Shown piece by piece: positions 9,307-16,689 of a stretch of DNA of 64,000 nucleotides. Position 1 is the stretch's first letter, and each line of letters opens with the position of its first letter. The stretch lies in NCBI GenBank assembly GCA_024398935.1, contig JAKSIH010000008.1, positions 1 to 64,000 on the forward strand. The letters are read 5' to 3'. The DNA comes from Fibrobacter sp. (GTDB taxonomy: Bacteria > Fibrobacterota > Fibrobacteria > Fibrobacterales > Fibrobacteraceae). The notes under the pieces are model-generated. The model searched no databases and had not been told where the DNA came from. It saw only the letters and a program-made list of their open reading frames with translations. Made by a program: the position numbers and the translations under genes.

Positions 9307-10605
9307 GTGTTATCAAATCTGTTTCTGCAATTAACTCACATCGAATTGCTGATTTCTTATCCAGTAAAGGATATCCTCACCCTGGTAAAACGGGATTCCA
9401 GGTTCAACATTAAGCTGTTGAACGATCTCTATTTCGAAGATTCTGTTGTGGACGAGAGCGCTCATCGTCTGGTTATGAACTGCGTCGTGAACTGGCTTTA
9501 CGACCGTGGTGAAAATCCCGATACCTTCGTCCAGCGCATTATTGATCGTTGCGCTGCTTTCGAGGCGGTTCCGGCACGTAGCGTCCTCCGTTCCTATCTT
9601 CCTTATGTTTCCCAGTTCTACGCTACCGAAGATGTCCGTCAGCTCTGCCTGGATATCATTCCCAAGCGTTACCCTCTGCTGAGTAACTCTAGGTTCCTGC
9701 GTCGTGATTTGGAAAATGGCAACCGTAAGGAGTTTTTCACGTTCCGTTTCGATTCTCCGGGCGTGCTGGTCACTAACCCTATGCGCTGGATCATCGGTTT
9801 TATGCAGATTGGACCGATTCTCCTGAGCACTCCCGCATACGAACATATTGAATTTAAGGCTACCCAGACCTCCTTTATCGAAGCTTTGGAAAATCGTCTC
9901 AGTGCTGAAATGCGAGAAGATGGATTTATCTATGTTGGCGGCCGTCAGGTTGGTCGTTATGCAACTTTCGGCGACTGCCTGTCCGAGTACGGTCTTGAAT
10001 GGGATATTGAGGCCGAAAAGAAGATGGCCTGTATCCTTGCTCTGGAAGATGTTGTTGATGAAAAGTCCGGCGCAATCCTGATTCATAAGGGCTGTTTCTA
10101 TGGCGCACCGGCTAGCCTAGTCTATTTCGACTACACGGCCAATGTCGTTGCTCCGGAGCCGTTCAACAAGCTCATGAGCGCTGTCGTCAAGCAGGAATTT
10201 GACGCGTGGGAACCGATCCAGAAGGCCCAGAACCAGCTTCTGGAAGCCCTGAATGATTCCGTGACCATCGTTTACTACAAGAGCGACGATTCCATCTCGG
10301 TGAACAACAAGCACCTGATGAGAAATGTTCCTGCTCGCATTTTAAGAAATCTTCTCCGCGAATATTCCGCAACCGGTCGTGAAGAATACGAAAATCGTGA
10401 ATTTAAGCGCGATCCTTCCATCTGCATGGATCCTCTGCGTCCCAATTTCGAAAGCCGCCTGAACCGCGTGATTGCTCATATCAACGGTTCTGACGATCCG
10501 GAAAGACCAACCGAAGGCGTCAAGAAGTTCTTTGAAATTGAACGCCATCGTCGCGGCGGTTTCCGCTTTGTTCCGAAGAGCAAGATTATCTTTAGGGAAG
10601 AGTAA
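9307..10605 (+). CDS. Unrecognised 432-aa protein with possible C-terminal winged helix
   Basis: I do not recognise this protein. It starts with GTG, preceded by TTGAGGTG at a suitable distance. It has no signal peptide or membrane segment. Residues 1-200 are alpha-helical in composition. From about residue 315 the pattern of a conserved helix (VPARILRNLLREYSATG), a second helix (NFESRLNRVIAHI) and a terminal RHRRGGFRFVPKSKI resembles the layout of OmpR-type winged-helix domains, where a last beta-hairpin ends in GxGYRF. That resemblance is by eye. A DNA-binding role is therefore possible but unproven. It is divergent from mutL and followed by a long non-coding tract. Confidence 0.7.
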   Translation: MLSNLFLQLTHIELLISYPVKDILTLVKRDSRFNIKLLNDLYFEDSVVDESAHRLVMNCVVNWLYDRGENPDTFVQRIIDRCAAFEAVPARSVLRSYLPYVSQFYATEDVRQLCLDIIPKRYPLLSNSRFLRRDLENGNRKEFFTFRFDSPGVLVTNPMRWIIGFMQIGPILLSTPAYEHIEFKATQTSFIEALENRLSAEMREDGFIYVGGRQVGRYATFGDCLSEYGLEWDIEAEKKMACILALEDVVDEKSGAILIHKGCFYGAPASLVYFDYTANVVAPEPFNKLMSAVVKQEFDAWEPIQKAQNQLLEALNDSVTIVYYKSDDSISVNNKHLMRNVPARILRNLLREYSATGREEYENREFKRDPSICMDPLRPNFESRLNRVIAHINGSDDPERPTEGVKKFFEIERHRRGGFRFVPKSKIIFREE

Positions 10606-10699
10606 AATCGCGGGAGGCCCCCGCAGAAAAAGAAATGAACAATTGTTTGTTGACTTAATAAAAATAAGTAAGTAAAAATAAGATAATTGGTAGTTTCGC

Positions 10700-10727
10700 T
10701 TGACCTAAAGAATGATATATTTATAAA
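10700..10727 (+). promoter_or_regulatory. Sigma-70-like promoter for the candidate small RNA
   Basis: TTGACC at 10700-10705, a 16-base spacer and TATAAA at 10722-10727. A terminator follows about 105 bases downstream with no plus-strand gene between. A second promoter-like pair (TTGACT 10650, TAAAAA 10673) lies just upstream. Confidence 0.5.
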
Positions 10728-10810
10728 TGTGAACGGTAGAAGGGTAAATCCTCAAACAACTCTATCATTGCTCCCCTCCTGGTAAGTTCAAGGTTCCACA
10801 TACCGCTCAT
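10721..10810 (-). CDS. Possible 29-aa peptide, antisense to the candidate small RNA
   Basis: The minus strand reads MSGMWNLELTRRG followed by AMIELFEDLPFYRSHL and a stop. The ATG has a textbook ribosome-binding site (AAGAAGGAG, about 6 bases upstream). A second ATG inside the frame follows AGGAGGGGAGCA, another strong site, and would give a 15-residue product. No hydrophobic segment is present, so it is not a typical type I toxin. The purine-rich sequence may instead be just the complement of the small RNA's pyrimidine tracts. No minus-strand promoter is evident. Confidence 0.25.
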   Translation of the reverse strand: MSGMWNLELTRRGAMIELFEDLPFYRSHL

Positions 10811-10864
10811 ATTTTTCTCCTTCTTAGGAAAGGGTCCTCGTCTGAGGGCCCTTTCTTTATTTTC
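10733..10864 (+). ncRNA. Candidate small RNA of about 130 nt
   Basis: The interval is framed by a promoter-like sequence (TTGACC, 16 bases, TATAAA) and a strong factor-independent terminator at 10829-10864, with no plausible plus-strand reading frame inside. The RNA would carry two pyrimidine-rich segments, CTCCCCTCCT near 10772 and TTCTCCTTCTT near 10815. Both are complementary to Shine-Dalgarno sequences, a trait of RNAs that block translation starts. The opposite strand has a 29-codon frame whose ribosome-binding site is one of these segments, so the RNA could be antisense to it. The start site is an estimate. Confidence 0.4.
10829..10864 (+). terminator. Factor-independent terminator
   Basis: Eleven-base stem AAAGGGTCCTC / GAGGGCCCTTT (one G-T wobble) with loop GTCT, followed by CTTTATTTTC. 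It ends the candidate small RNA. Confidence 0.75.
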
Positions 10865-10889
10865 TGGGCTCGAGGCCCAGAAAATAAAG
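10855..10889. repeat. Perfect 15-base inverted repeat
   Basis: CTTTATTTTCTGGGC, loop TCGAG, GCCCAGAAAATAAAG. The T-rich and A-rich outer arms make it usable as a terminator in either direction. It abuts the nested-palindrome element that begins at 10889. Confidence 0.7.
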
Positions 10890-10955
10890 CTAACCCTCGG
10901 CTCGGAAATGAAAATGAGCAAGCTCATTTTCGCTTCGCTCGCCTTGCGGGTTAGT
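10889..10955 (-). repeat. Nested-hairpin element, copy 1
   Basis: On the minus strand: outer arm CTAACCC, joining segment AAGGCGAGCGAAGCG, inner hairpin AAAATGAGC-TT-GCTCATTTT, joining segment CATTTCCGAGCC, outer arm GGGTTAG. The two joining segments recur in the copy at 17989-18049 although the arms of both stems are different there and remain self-complementary. It lies in the non-coding tract downstream of the 432-aa protein. Confidence 0.65.
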
Positions 10956-11002
10956 CTTTAACAAGACTAAGGGCCCAAATGGCCGAACCCCTCCAAAACA
11001 AG

Positions 11003-11064
11003 CTTGTTCTGCGCTTCGGTCATGCCCGTGCAAGCACGGTCGCGACACTCAGCTTGCGAACAAG
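11003..11064 (-). repeat. Nested-hairpin element, copy 2
   Basis: On the minus strand: outer arm CTTGTTC, joining segment containing AAGCTGAGTGTCGCGA, inner hairpin CCGTGC-TT-GCACGG, then GCATGACCGAAGC and outer arm GAACAAG. Compared with the copy at 17989 the inner stem differs by an A-T to G-C pair exchange, and the outer stem is entirely different but still pairs. The joining segments match at most positions. Confidence 0.55.
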
Positions 11065-11260
11065 TCTTTTTAGAACGTCAGCCAAGTCGAGGTTGCCGTG
11101 CTTCGCACGGCATTACCTTGATTATAAACGTCGGGACGCATCTGCGGTCTTGCTTCGCTCGCCCGCGATAGCAGGGGTGTTCAAGATGTCTCTAGAATGT
11201 TGACGTCTTGGCCTTGCCCGCTTCGCAATCTCGGCATTAGCGGGACTATTCGGAAAGCCT
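11065..11260. repeat. Further degenerate palindromes in the same cluster
   Basis: At 11073-11128 (plus) an inner hairpin CCGTGC-TTC-GCACGG sits between AAGTCGAG and GGCATTACC, like a decayed copy of the nested-hairpin element. At about 11130-11165 (minus) GGGCGAGCGAAGC precedes a small CGCA-GA-TGCG hairpin. A 9-base stem CAAGATGTC / GACGTCTTG occurs near 11182-11212. No gene is seen between 10890 and 11360. Confidence 0.4.
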
Positions 11261-11360
11261 CCTACTGTTGCCAACGTTATTTTCTGTTTCAATTTTGAAA
11301 AGGACATAAAAGAAAATCCGGTTCAGTAACCGGGTAAAATAAAAACAAGTATATTTGTGA

Positions 11361-12221
11361 TTGAAGAGGTGTTGTGTGTTTAGAGAATTTGATTTCATAA
11401 AGACGGTTGTCTTCGCTTTGGTTACACTTGCTTGTGTAGGCATGTGGGGTTGTTGGAGAGAAGATGTCGAAGATGTGTCTTGGCCTCGTTTGATTGGGTA
11501 TTCAGGTGATTCTCTTGCTGTGTATGTGGTAGAAAAAAGGGAGGAGACCTGCGAACATAAGCCTCTTGGCGCGGATTGTTCTACCCGGGAAAAAGGAACT
11601 CGAATTGTTGTGAACAATTTCTACACAGAGGAAAATGTTTGGAAAAGCAGCAAAATTGACGATAAGTACGTTGTAGATGTCTATGACTTGGTTGACGATT
11701 CTACGATTGTGGAGTTCAATAAGAAGGATAGCAAGTTTTATAAATGGACTCTAGGTAAAGGGTACGAAAAATTAGGCGCTTTTCTGTGGTCTGGATGCTA
11801 TGCAAACGAGAATGTTAAGGCCATTCGTCCGTGGGGTGAAGGAAAATGGCGACTTGTGGGTGGAAATGCTGAATGTGCGTATGCTATTGTTGATGTTGAG
11901 AATAAAGAAATTACTGGATTTAAAAAGCTGGATGAATTTGCAGAAGGCTGTTCTGATTTGTGGATGCACGAAGGTGTTAAGTATTGTGTAGGATTACTTG
12001 AGAAGGATACTATTATTTCTTACTATGAAAGGTCTTTGGCTGGATACTTTTTTAGGACTGAACTTGGCGTAACAGATTCTTTGTGGAATACGGAAATAGA
12101 TTGTTTGCCTTTAAACTATGCTCCTGGTATAGTTTATAAAAATTCCTTTTTGTATGCAGGCAATTATTTGTTCTCTGTAAATTATGAAAAGCGTAAGTTG
12201 AATTGCTTGCCAAAGGAGTGA
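11361..12221 (+). CDS. Hypothetical secreted protein or lipoprotein
   Basis: I do not recognise this 286-residue protein. Residues 12-31 are a hydrophobic export signal (TVVFALVTLACVGMWGC) with two cysteines at its end, suggesting a lipoprotein although the lipobox is not canonical. The rest is rich in Tyr, Asp and Lys with several cysteines (CEHKPLGADC, NAECAY, EGCSDLW, VKYCVG), which fits an exported fold with disulfides. The start is a TTG at 11361 with GTG at 11376 as an alternative. Codon use is more AT-rich than its neighbours. A 21-codon frame follows 4 bases after the stop. Confidence 0.65.
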   Translation: MKRCCVFREFDFIKTVVFALVTLACVGMWGCWREDVEDVSWPRLIGYSGDSLAVYVVEKREETCEHKPLGADCSTREKGTRIVVNNFYTEENVWKSSKIDDKYVVDVYDLVDDSTIVEFNKKDSKFYKWTLGKGYEKLGAFLWSGCYANENVKAIRPWGEGKWRLVGGNAECAYAIVDVENKEITGFKKLDEFAEGCSDLWMHEGVKYCVGLLEKDTIISYYERSLAGYFFRTELGVTDSLWNTEIDCLPLNYAPGIVYKNSFLYAGNYLFSVNYEKRKLNCLPKE

Positions 12222-12225
12222 TAAA

Positions 12226-12291
12226 ATGAGAAGAACCAATGGAGGTTCTCTCGATACAACTTGGCACTTATTCATGGAGAATAAGCGCTAA
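12226..12291 (+). CDS. Possible 21-aa small protein
   Basis: ATG begins 4 bases after the preceding stop, with AAGGAG 7 bases upstream. The product reads MRRTNGGSLDTTWHLFMENKR. A terminator starts 6 bases after the stop, so the frame would close the transcript. The good ribosome-binding site and tight placement argue for translation; the short length and lack of known relatives argue for caution. Confidence 0.35.
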   Translation: MRRTNGGSLDTTWHLFMENKR

Positions 12292-12297
12292 AAAAGA

Positions 12298-12334
12298 GAC
12301 CTCGGCTCTTGCGAGTCGAGGTCTTTTCAGTTTT
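12298..12334. terminator. Bidirectional terminator
   Basis: Stem GACCTCGGCTC / GAGTCGAGGTC with loop TTGC, followed by TTTTCAGTTTT on the plus strand and by TCTTTTTT on the minus strand. It serves the 11361 transcript and the convergent thrC gene. Confidence 0.75.
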
Positions 12335-12335
12335 G

Positions 12336-12365
12336 ATGCTAGATTTCCGCCTTCGCGGGAATGAC
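12336..12365 (-). repeat. REP-like palindromic repeat (same family as in ribD)
   Basis: The minus strand reads GTCATTCCCGCGAAGGCGG and then AAATCTAGCAT. It is 30 bases long and differs by only three bases from the two 30-base units inside ribD at 63548-63577 and 63611-63640. This shows a dispersed family. Here it sits in non-coding DNA between convergent genes. Confidence 0.7.
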
Positions 12366-12448
12366 GTCCAGTGAGGGACTCTCGCGATTTTTAGCGCTTT
12401 CTTAAAAGCATTTGCGCGACCTTCGACCGCGCCAATGGCTTTCGAAAA

Positions 12449-13789
12449 CTAGCGTTTTCTAGCAGCCATCTCTTTCTTCAGGATATCCATGACGGGGCCG
12501 ATTTCGGCGGGAGCCTTGAAGATGGGGTTGGCGTACTTGCTCTGGATGCCTTCCAGCTTCTGCTCGTGGTAGCCCACCTTGAATTCGGTGAACTTCAGAC
12601 CATGAGCGGTGCTGATGACCACCACGTCTTCGTCCTTGTCGATCTTGCCTGCGGCGCAGAGCTTTTCGAGAGCGCCAAGGGCCACGCCGGTGTGGGGGCA
12701 GCAGTAGAGACCGATGCGGTCGCCGCGGTGTGCTGCGTTTGCCAGTTCTTCTTCGGAAACGCTCACCACCATGCCGTTTGTCTTCTGGATGGCGCGTACT
12801 GCCTTGGGGTAGCTGACGGGGTTACCGATCTGGATGGCGGAAGCGAGGGTCTTCTTAGCCTGCATGGGAACCAGCTGGTCGAAGCCACGTTCGTAGGCCT
12901 GGTAGAAGGGGTTTGCGTTTTCGGCCTGAGCCACGATAATGCGAGGAATGCGGTCAATGAGACCCATGGCCTTGCAGTCTTCGAAGCCCTTGGCGAGAGC
13001 GGAAACGTTACCCAGGTTGCCGCCCGGAATGATCACGGTGTCGGGAACCTTCCAACCCATTTCCTGGCAGATTTCCGGAGAGATGGTCTTCTGACCTTCC
13101 ACGCGGAGGCTGTTCATGGAGTTGGCGAGATAAATGCGATTGTCCTTGGTGACTTCCTGAACGATCTTCATGCAACCATCGAAGTCGGTGTCCAGAGCCA
13201 GAACGATGCTGCCGTTGGAGATGGGCTGGATCAGCTGGGCGACGCTGGTCTTGCCTGCGGGCAGGAACACGATAGACGGAATGCCAGCCTTGGCGCAGTA
13301 AGCGGAAAGTGCTGCAGAAGTATCACCGGTGGAAGCGCAAGCAACGGCATCGATCGGGTGAATGTTCTTCTTGATGATGTGGTTCACCTGGCTTACGAGA
13401 ACGGTCATGCCCAGATCCTTGAAGGAACCGGTGTGAGAGTTGCCGCAAAGCTTTACCTTGAGGCTCTTAATGCCCAGTTCCTTGGCGATGGGAGCTGCAT
13501 CAAAAAGCGGGCTCCAACCTTCGCGCATGGTCACGATGTCTTCCACCGGCATATCGGGGAGAACCATTTCGCGCTTGCTCCAGATACCGCTCTGGTCGGC
13601 CGGTTCAAAGCTCATGCGGCGTTCGGCAAAAAGCTTCTTCCATTCTTCGGGGCTGCGTTCGGCCAGTGCCTTGCGGTCGTGTTCCACTTCCAGGAGGCTG
13701 TTGTCTACCTTGGAACGGTAAATGACGTCGGTTACCGGGTAGGTATCGTCGCCGTTGATATTTCTAAAATGAGCGTTAAACTGAGTCAT
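12449..13789 (-). CDS. thrC: Threonine synthase
   Basis: PLP enzyme that converts O-phosphohomoserine to threonine in the cytoplasm; 446 residues. The lysine that binds PLP lies in NSHTGSFKDLGMTV (about residue 125), preceded by the phosphate-binding GNSHTGS context; ACASTGDTSAALSAYCA and IPGGNLGNVSA are typical of ThrC. RVEGQKT and HGLKF support substrate-site assignment. AGAGGAAG precedes the ATG. The gene is convergent with the 11361 transcript and shares its terminator. The 240-bp region 13790-14030 upstream separates it from a divergent operon. Confidence 0.93.
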   Translation of the reverse strand: MTQFNAHFRNINGDDTYPVTDVIYRSKVDNSLLEVEHDRKALAERSPEEWKKLFAERRMSFEPADQSGIWSKREMVLPDMPVEDIVTMREGWSPLFDAAPIAKELGIKSLKVKLCGNSHTGSFKDLGMTVLVSQVNHIIKKNIHPIDAVACASTGDTSAALSAYCAKAGIPSIVFLPAGKTSVAQLIQPISNGSIVLALDTDFDGCMKIVQEVTKDNRIYLANSMNSLRVEGQKTISPEICQEMGWKVPDTVIIPGGNLGNVSALAKGFEDCKAMGLIDRIPRIIVAQAENANPFYQAYERGFDQLVPMQAKKTLASAIQIGNPVSYPKAVRAIQKTNGMVVSVSEEELANAAHRGDRIGLYCCPHTGVALGALEKLCAAGKIDKDEDVVVISTAHGLKFTEFKVGYHEQKLEGIQSKYANPIFKAPAEIGPVMDILKKEMAARKR

Positions 13790-14030
13790 AGCTTCCTCTA
13801 AAATTTTTACGGCGTAAAGTTAGAAAAAAATGGAATGATTCTGAACGGGTTTGTTGTTTTGATGAGGGGTTTTTATGCTGTTTCTATTTTTATATGCGAT
13901 TCTCTTTTTACGATGTTAGTATGGGCTAACAAGTCCTAAAATGAACCTGGCTGAAGAATTCCGTCTATTTTTGTTTTGTCAAACTTTCTATATTTTAGAG
14001 GAATTTACAAAAACGACTCGGGAGTTCTGA

Positions 14031-15434
14031 GTGAAAAAGAAAAGATTTGTTTTTTTGCTTGTGCTGGCGTTGGTTTTAACGTCCTGCCTGTTTGAGTCCA
14101 GCGAGAACGGACTTGATAGCTGGATGGAAGAAAAGGGCATGCCCACCAGCTATAAGGTTCAAACCTTGACAATTGGCGACCTGAAGGCCGCTTCTGCGGA
14201 AGTGTTCATGGACACGCTTCCCCGATCTGCGAATTATCGCGCTGTTCTGGGGCATGTCGCCAACTTATCTCACGATATGGTGTTTGATTTTTTCTTTACG
14301 GCCGATACGAATTTCCTCAAGAAGTTTAAGGCAGATGATTCCGCAAGCGTATATCTCCTGCTGGCCCTGCAGAAGGATTTCTACACCGATAAGGAATTCC
14401 CCAAGGATTCCCTTGAGGTTGAAGAGGAACTGGATATTCAGATTAGCTGGATTCTGGATCATGGTCGCAAGAACAAATTCAAGGATAGCCTGTCCAACAT
14501 TACGGACTCCATTTGGTATGAATCTCTGGAGGACTGGAGTGATGTATCTGTAGTGGATACCACTCTCAAGGTTTCTCTTAGCAAACTGGATTCATCTGTC
14601 CGCGTGGATTTGCCCGAAGCCTTGCTGAAGGAATTGAAGGAGACTGAACGTCACACCCGTCTCCAGCTGAAAATTTCCGCTCCCAAGGCTTCCCGACTGT
14701 ACCGATTCTATGGTGCTGGTGCAGACGAACCTCCCTATCTTTCCATGTATGCAAGTTCCAAGTACCTGCCGTTTGCTCCCTCCCGCATGGCAAGCATCGT
14801 TCATAACGAGGAAGATTGCAAGGAATGCCTGATTCTTCATGGCGGAGTTTTTGATTCCTTGGTCGTGGAAATTCCGCAGGAAGCCATCATGAAGGCCCTC
14901 TCTGAATTTTACGGTGAGGATTTCCCGGTGAGTGAAAAGGAAGAATTCGATGTTCGCCAGAATGTGGTCCTTGCGGAGCTGACCATGGCCCGCGACGATT
15001 CCAAGGGCTTCAGCGAACTTGGACTGCCTATCCAGGTAGTTGTCGGATCTTTTGTGGACAGTGCCGATGGCGTTACCCGCAAGATGGAGAGTTATCGTCT
15101 GAACAACGAGGAAATCCTGGATGTGGGACACCAGAATCTAGTCTTCCACGACGGGGATTCCCTCAAGGTTCAGCTAACGATGGGACTTCGTGATTTCATC
15201 AACCGTGCAAGTGATGACCGCGGGCTCAAGTTTATGATGCGTCTCGGTTTCCCCTTCCTGCAGGAAAAGGATACCACATACATGAGCTACATTACGGATC
15301 GACGGGACACGGTAAGACTTCGTCTTGACAACTCTGACTATGCTCGTTATGACTTCTCTTCTGTGCTGGAAAGTTCCATGACATTAAAACTTTGGCTTGC
15401 GTCCAAGCGGGCTTTCAAGGAGGAGGATAAGTAA
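14031..15434 (+). CDS. Hypothetical lipoprotein
   Basis: A 467-residue exported protein. Start GTG with GGGAG upstream; the N-terminus is KKKRFVFLLVLALVLTSC, a clean lipoprotein signal with lipidated cysteine at residue 19. The body has an all-beta look with repeated phrases such as DSLKVQLTMGL, DTVRLRLDNSDYARYDF and SSMTLKLWLASK. I do not recognise the family. The stop overlaps the start of the next gene (TAATG), a barrel-type outer-membrane protein, so the two are probably an envelope pair. An imperfect dyad TGTTAG-TATGGG-CTAACA lies upstream at 13914-13931. Confidence 0.75.
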   Translation: MKKKRFVFLLVLALVLTSCLFESSENGLDSWMEEKGMPTSYKVQTLTIGDLKAASAEVFMDTLPRSANYRAVLGHVANLSHDMVFDFFFTADTNFLKKFKADDSASVYLLLALQKDFYTDKEFPKDSLEVEEELDIQISWILDHGRKNKFKDSLSNITDSIWYESLEDWSDVSVVDTTLKVSLSKLDSSVRVDLPEALLKELKETERHTRLQLKISAPKASRLYRFYGAGADEPPYLSMYASSKYLPFAPSRMASIVHNEEDCKECLILHGGVFDSLVVEIPQEAIMKALSEFYGEDFPVSEKEEFDVRQNVVLAELTMARDDSKGFSELGLPIQVVVGSFVDSADGVTRKMESYRLNNEEILDVGHQNLVFHDGDSLKVQLTMGLRDFINRASDDRGLKFMMRLGFPFLQEKDTTYMSYITDRRDTVRLRLDNSDYARYDFSSVLESSMTLKLWLASKRAFKEEDK

Positions 15435-16663
15435 TGAAAAAGTTCCTTGGTTTAGTTGCTGTAGCCTCCGCTCTTTCCTTTGGCTCTACCATCGGCCTTG
15501 ATGCCCTTGGTGAAGAACATGTCCTGGGTGGGACTGCCTCTGCCGCTGGCCGTGGCTTTGCCGGTGGCGCAAAGACCGGTGATGCCGAAGGCGTTGCGGT
15601 AACGAATCCTGCCCGTCTTGCTTTTGACCAGAAGGTTGTGTTCAACCTGAATTTCCTGATAGAGATGGACTTGGTGTCGGGCAATCATGATGATTTCTCC
15701 TCGGTGGGAATTACTCTTCCGTCCTTCAACCTGTCTTTCCCCATGGGTGATTTTGGTGCCATGGGGCTTTCCTTGTGGCAGCACTATGCCTCCTCCTTCA
15801 ACCAGGAAACCGAGGAATCGGATGCGAAGCTGGAGTATGCAGGCAGCGTTTACGAACTGGTACCGACCTATGCCCTTCGCCTGCCCTACCTGAGGTCGTT
15901 CTCCCTGGGTGTTTCCGGACACTATGTCCTCGGAAGCATTAGCCGTAGCCTAACCCTGAAAAAGAATCTGGATGGACTGGATTCATCGGATGTCTGGGGT
16001 GTCGCGGATTATTCCCTGACCGATTATGTGGAGGGTACCTGGGAAATTAAGGATCACCCTATGTACTACACTTTCGCCCTGCAGTATCGCGGTCGTGAAG
16101 CGTCCTACTATTTCTCCTATACCACGGGTTATACGCTCCAGAATGATCTGAAGTACAATTTCCGTATAAGCGAGGTGGATTCCCTTGCCCCTACGAAAAA
16201 TACGAGGCTGATCGATGTTCCCGCGATGTTTGCAACAGGTGTAAACTATCGATTTAAGAAGAAACATAATGTAATGATGGATTTGACCTGGCGTGCCTGG
16301 GATAGCGATATCGAAAACATGGCGGGCAGCTGGAACATGGAAAAGGAAACAAGGACCCAGGGTGATTTCATGGCGTCCCTTGGTTACCAGTGCGATGGTA
16401 GCGGTCTATTCTATGACCCCTACTGGAAACAGATAAATTATCGAGTCGGTGCCTGGTATAGGGACTGGTATATTGATGGAGTCAATGAGTTTGGCGGTTC
16501 TATCGGTGCCGGGTTCCCCCTAGGTCGAAAGGGTACGACGGTGGACCTTGCCTTGCAAGGTGGCATGAGATTTGCAGATACAAATAGTGAATGGGATGAA
16601 GCTTTCTTCGCTATTCGTATTGGGCTTACCGGGATTGGATCCTGGGGACAGAGCCGTAGGTAA
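15434..16663 (+). CDS. Outer-membrane beta-barrel protein, hypothetical
   Basis: 409 residues with signal peptide KKFLGLVAVASALSFGS. A segment GTASAAGRGFAGGAKTGDAEGVAVTNPARLAF resembles the N-terminal region of FadL/PorV-like barrels, where an NPA motif follows Gly-rich sequence. Many alternating aromatic strands follow (YYFSYTTGYTLQ, YRVGAWYRDWYI), and the protein ends in FFAIRIGLTGIGSW. Location in the outer membrane is inferred. It is translationally coupled to the upstream lipoprotein through TAATG, and the DUF4912 gene follows 26 bases later. Confidence 0.75.
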   Translation: MKKFLGLVAVASALSFGSTIGLDALGEEHVLGGTASAAGRGFAGGAKTGDAEGVAVTNPARLAFDQKVVFNLNFLIEMDLVSGNHDDFSSVGITLPSFNLSFPMGDFGAMGLSLWQHYASSFNQETEESDAKLEYAGSVYELVPTYALRLPYLRSFSLGVSGHYVLGSISRSLTLKKNLDGLDSSDVWGVADYSLTDYVEGTWEIKDHPMYYTFALQYRGREASYYFSYTTGYTLQNDLKYNFRISEVDSLAPTKNTRLIDVPAMFATGVNYRFKKKHNVMMDLTWRAWDSDIENMAGSWNMEKETRTQGDFMASLGYQCDGSGLFYDPYWKQINYRVGAWYRDWYIDGVNEFGGSIGAGFPLGRKGTTVDLALQGGMRFADTNSEWDEAFFAIRIGLTGIGSWGQSRR

Positions 16664-16689
16664 TTGTGTTTATGAAGGAGGCTGAAAAA

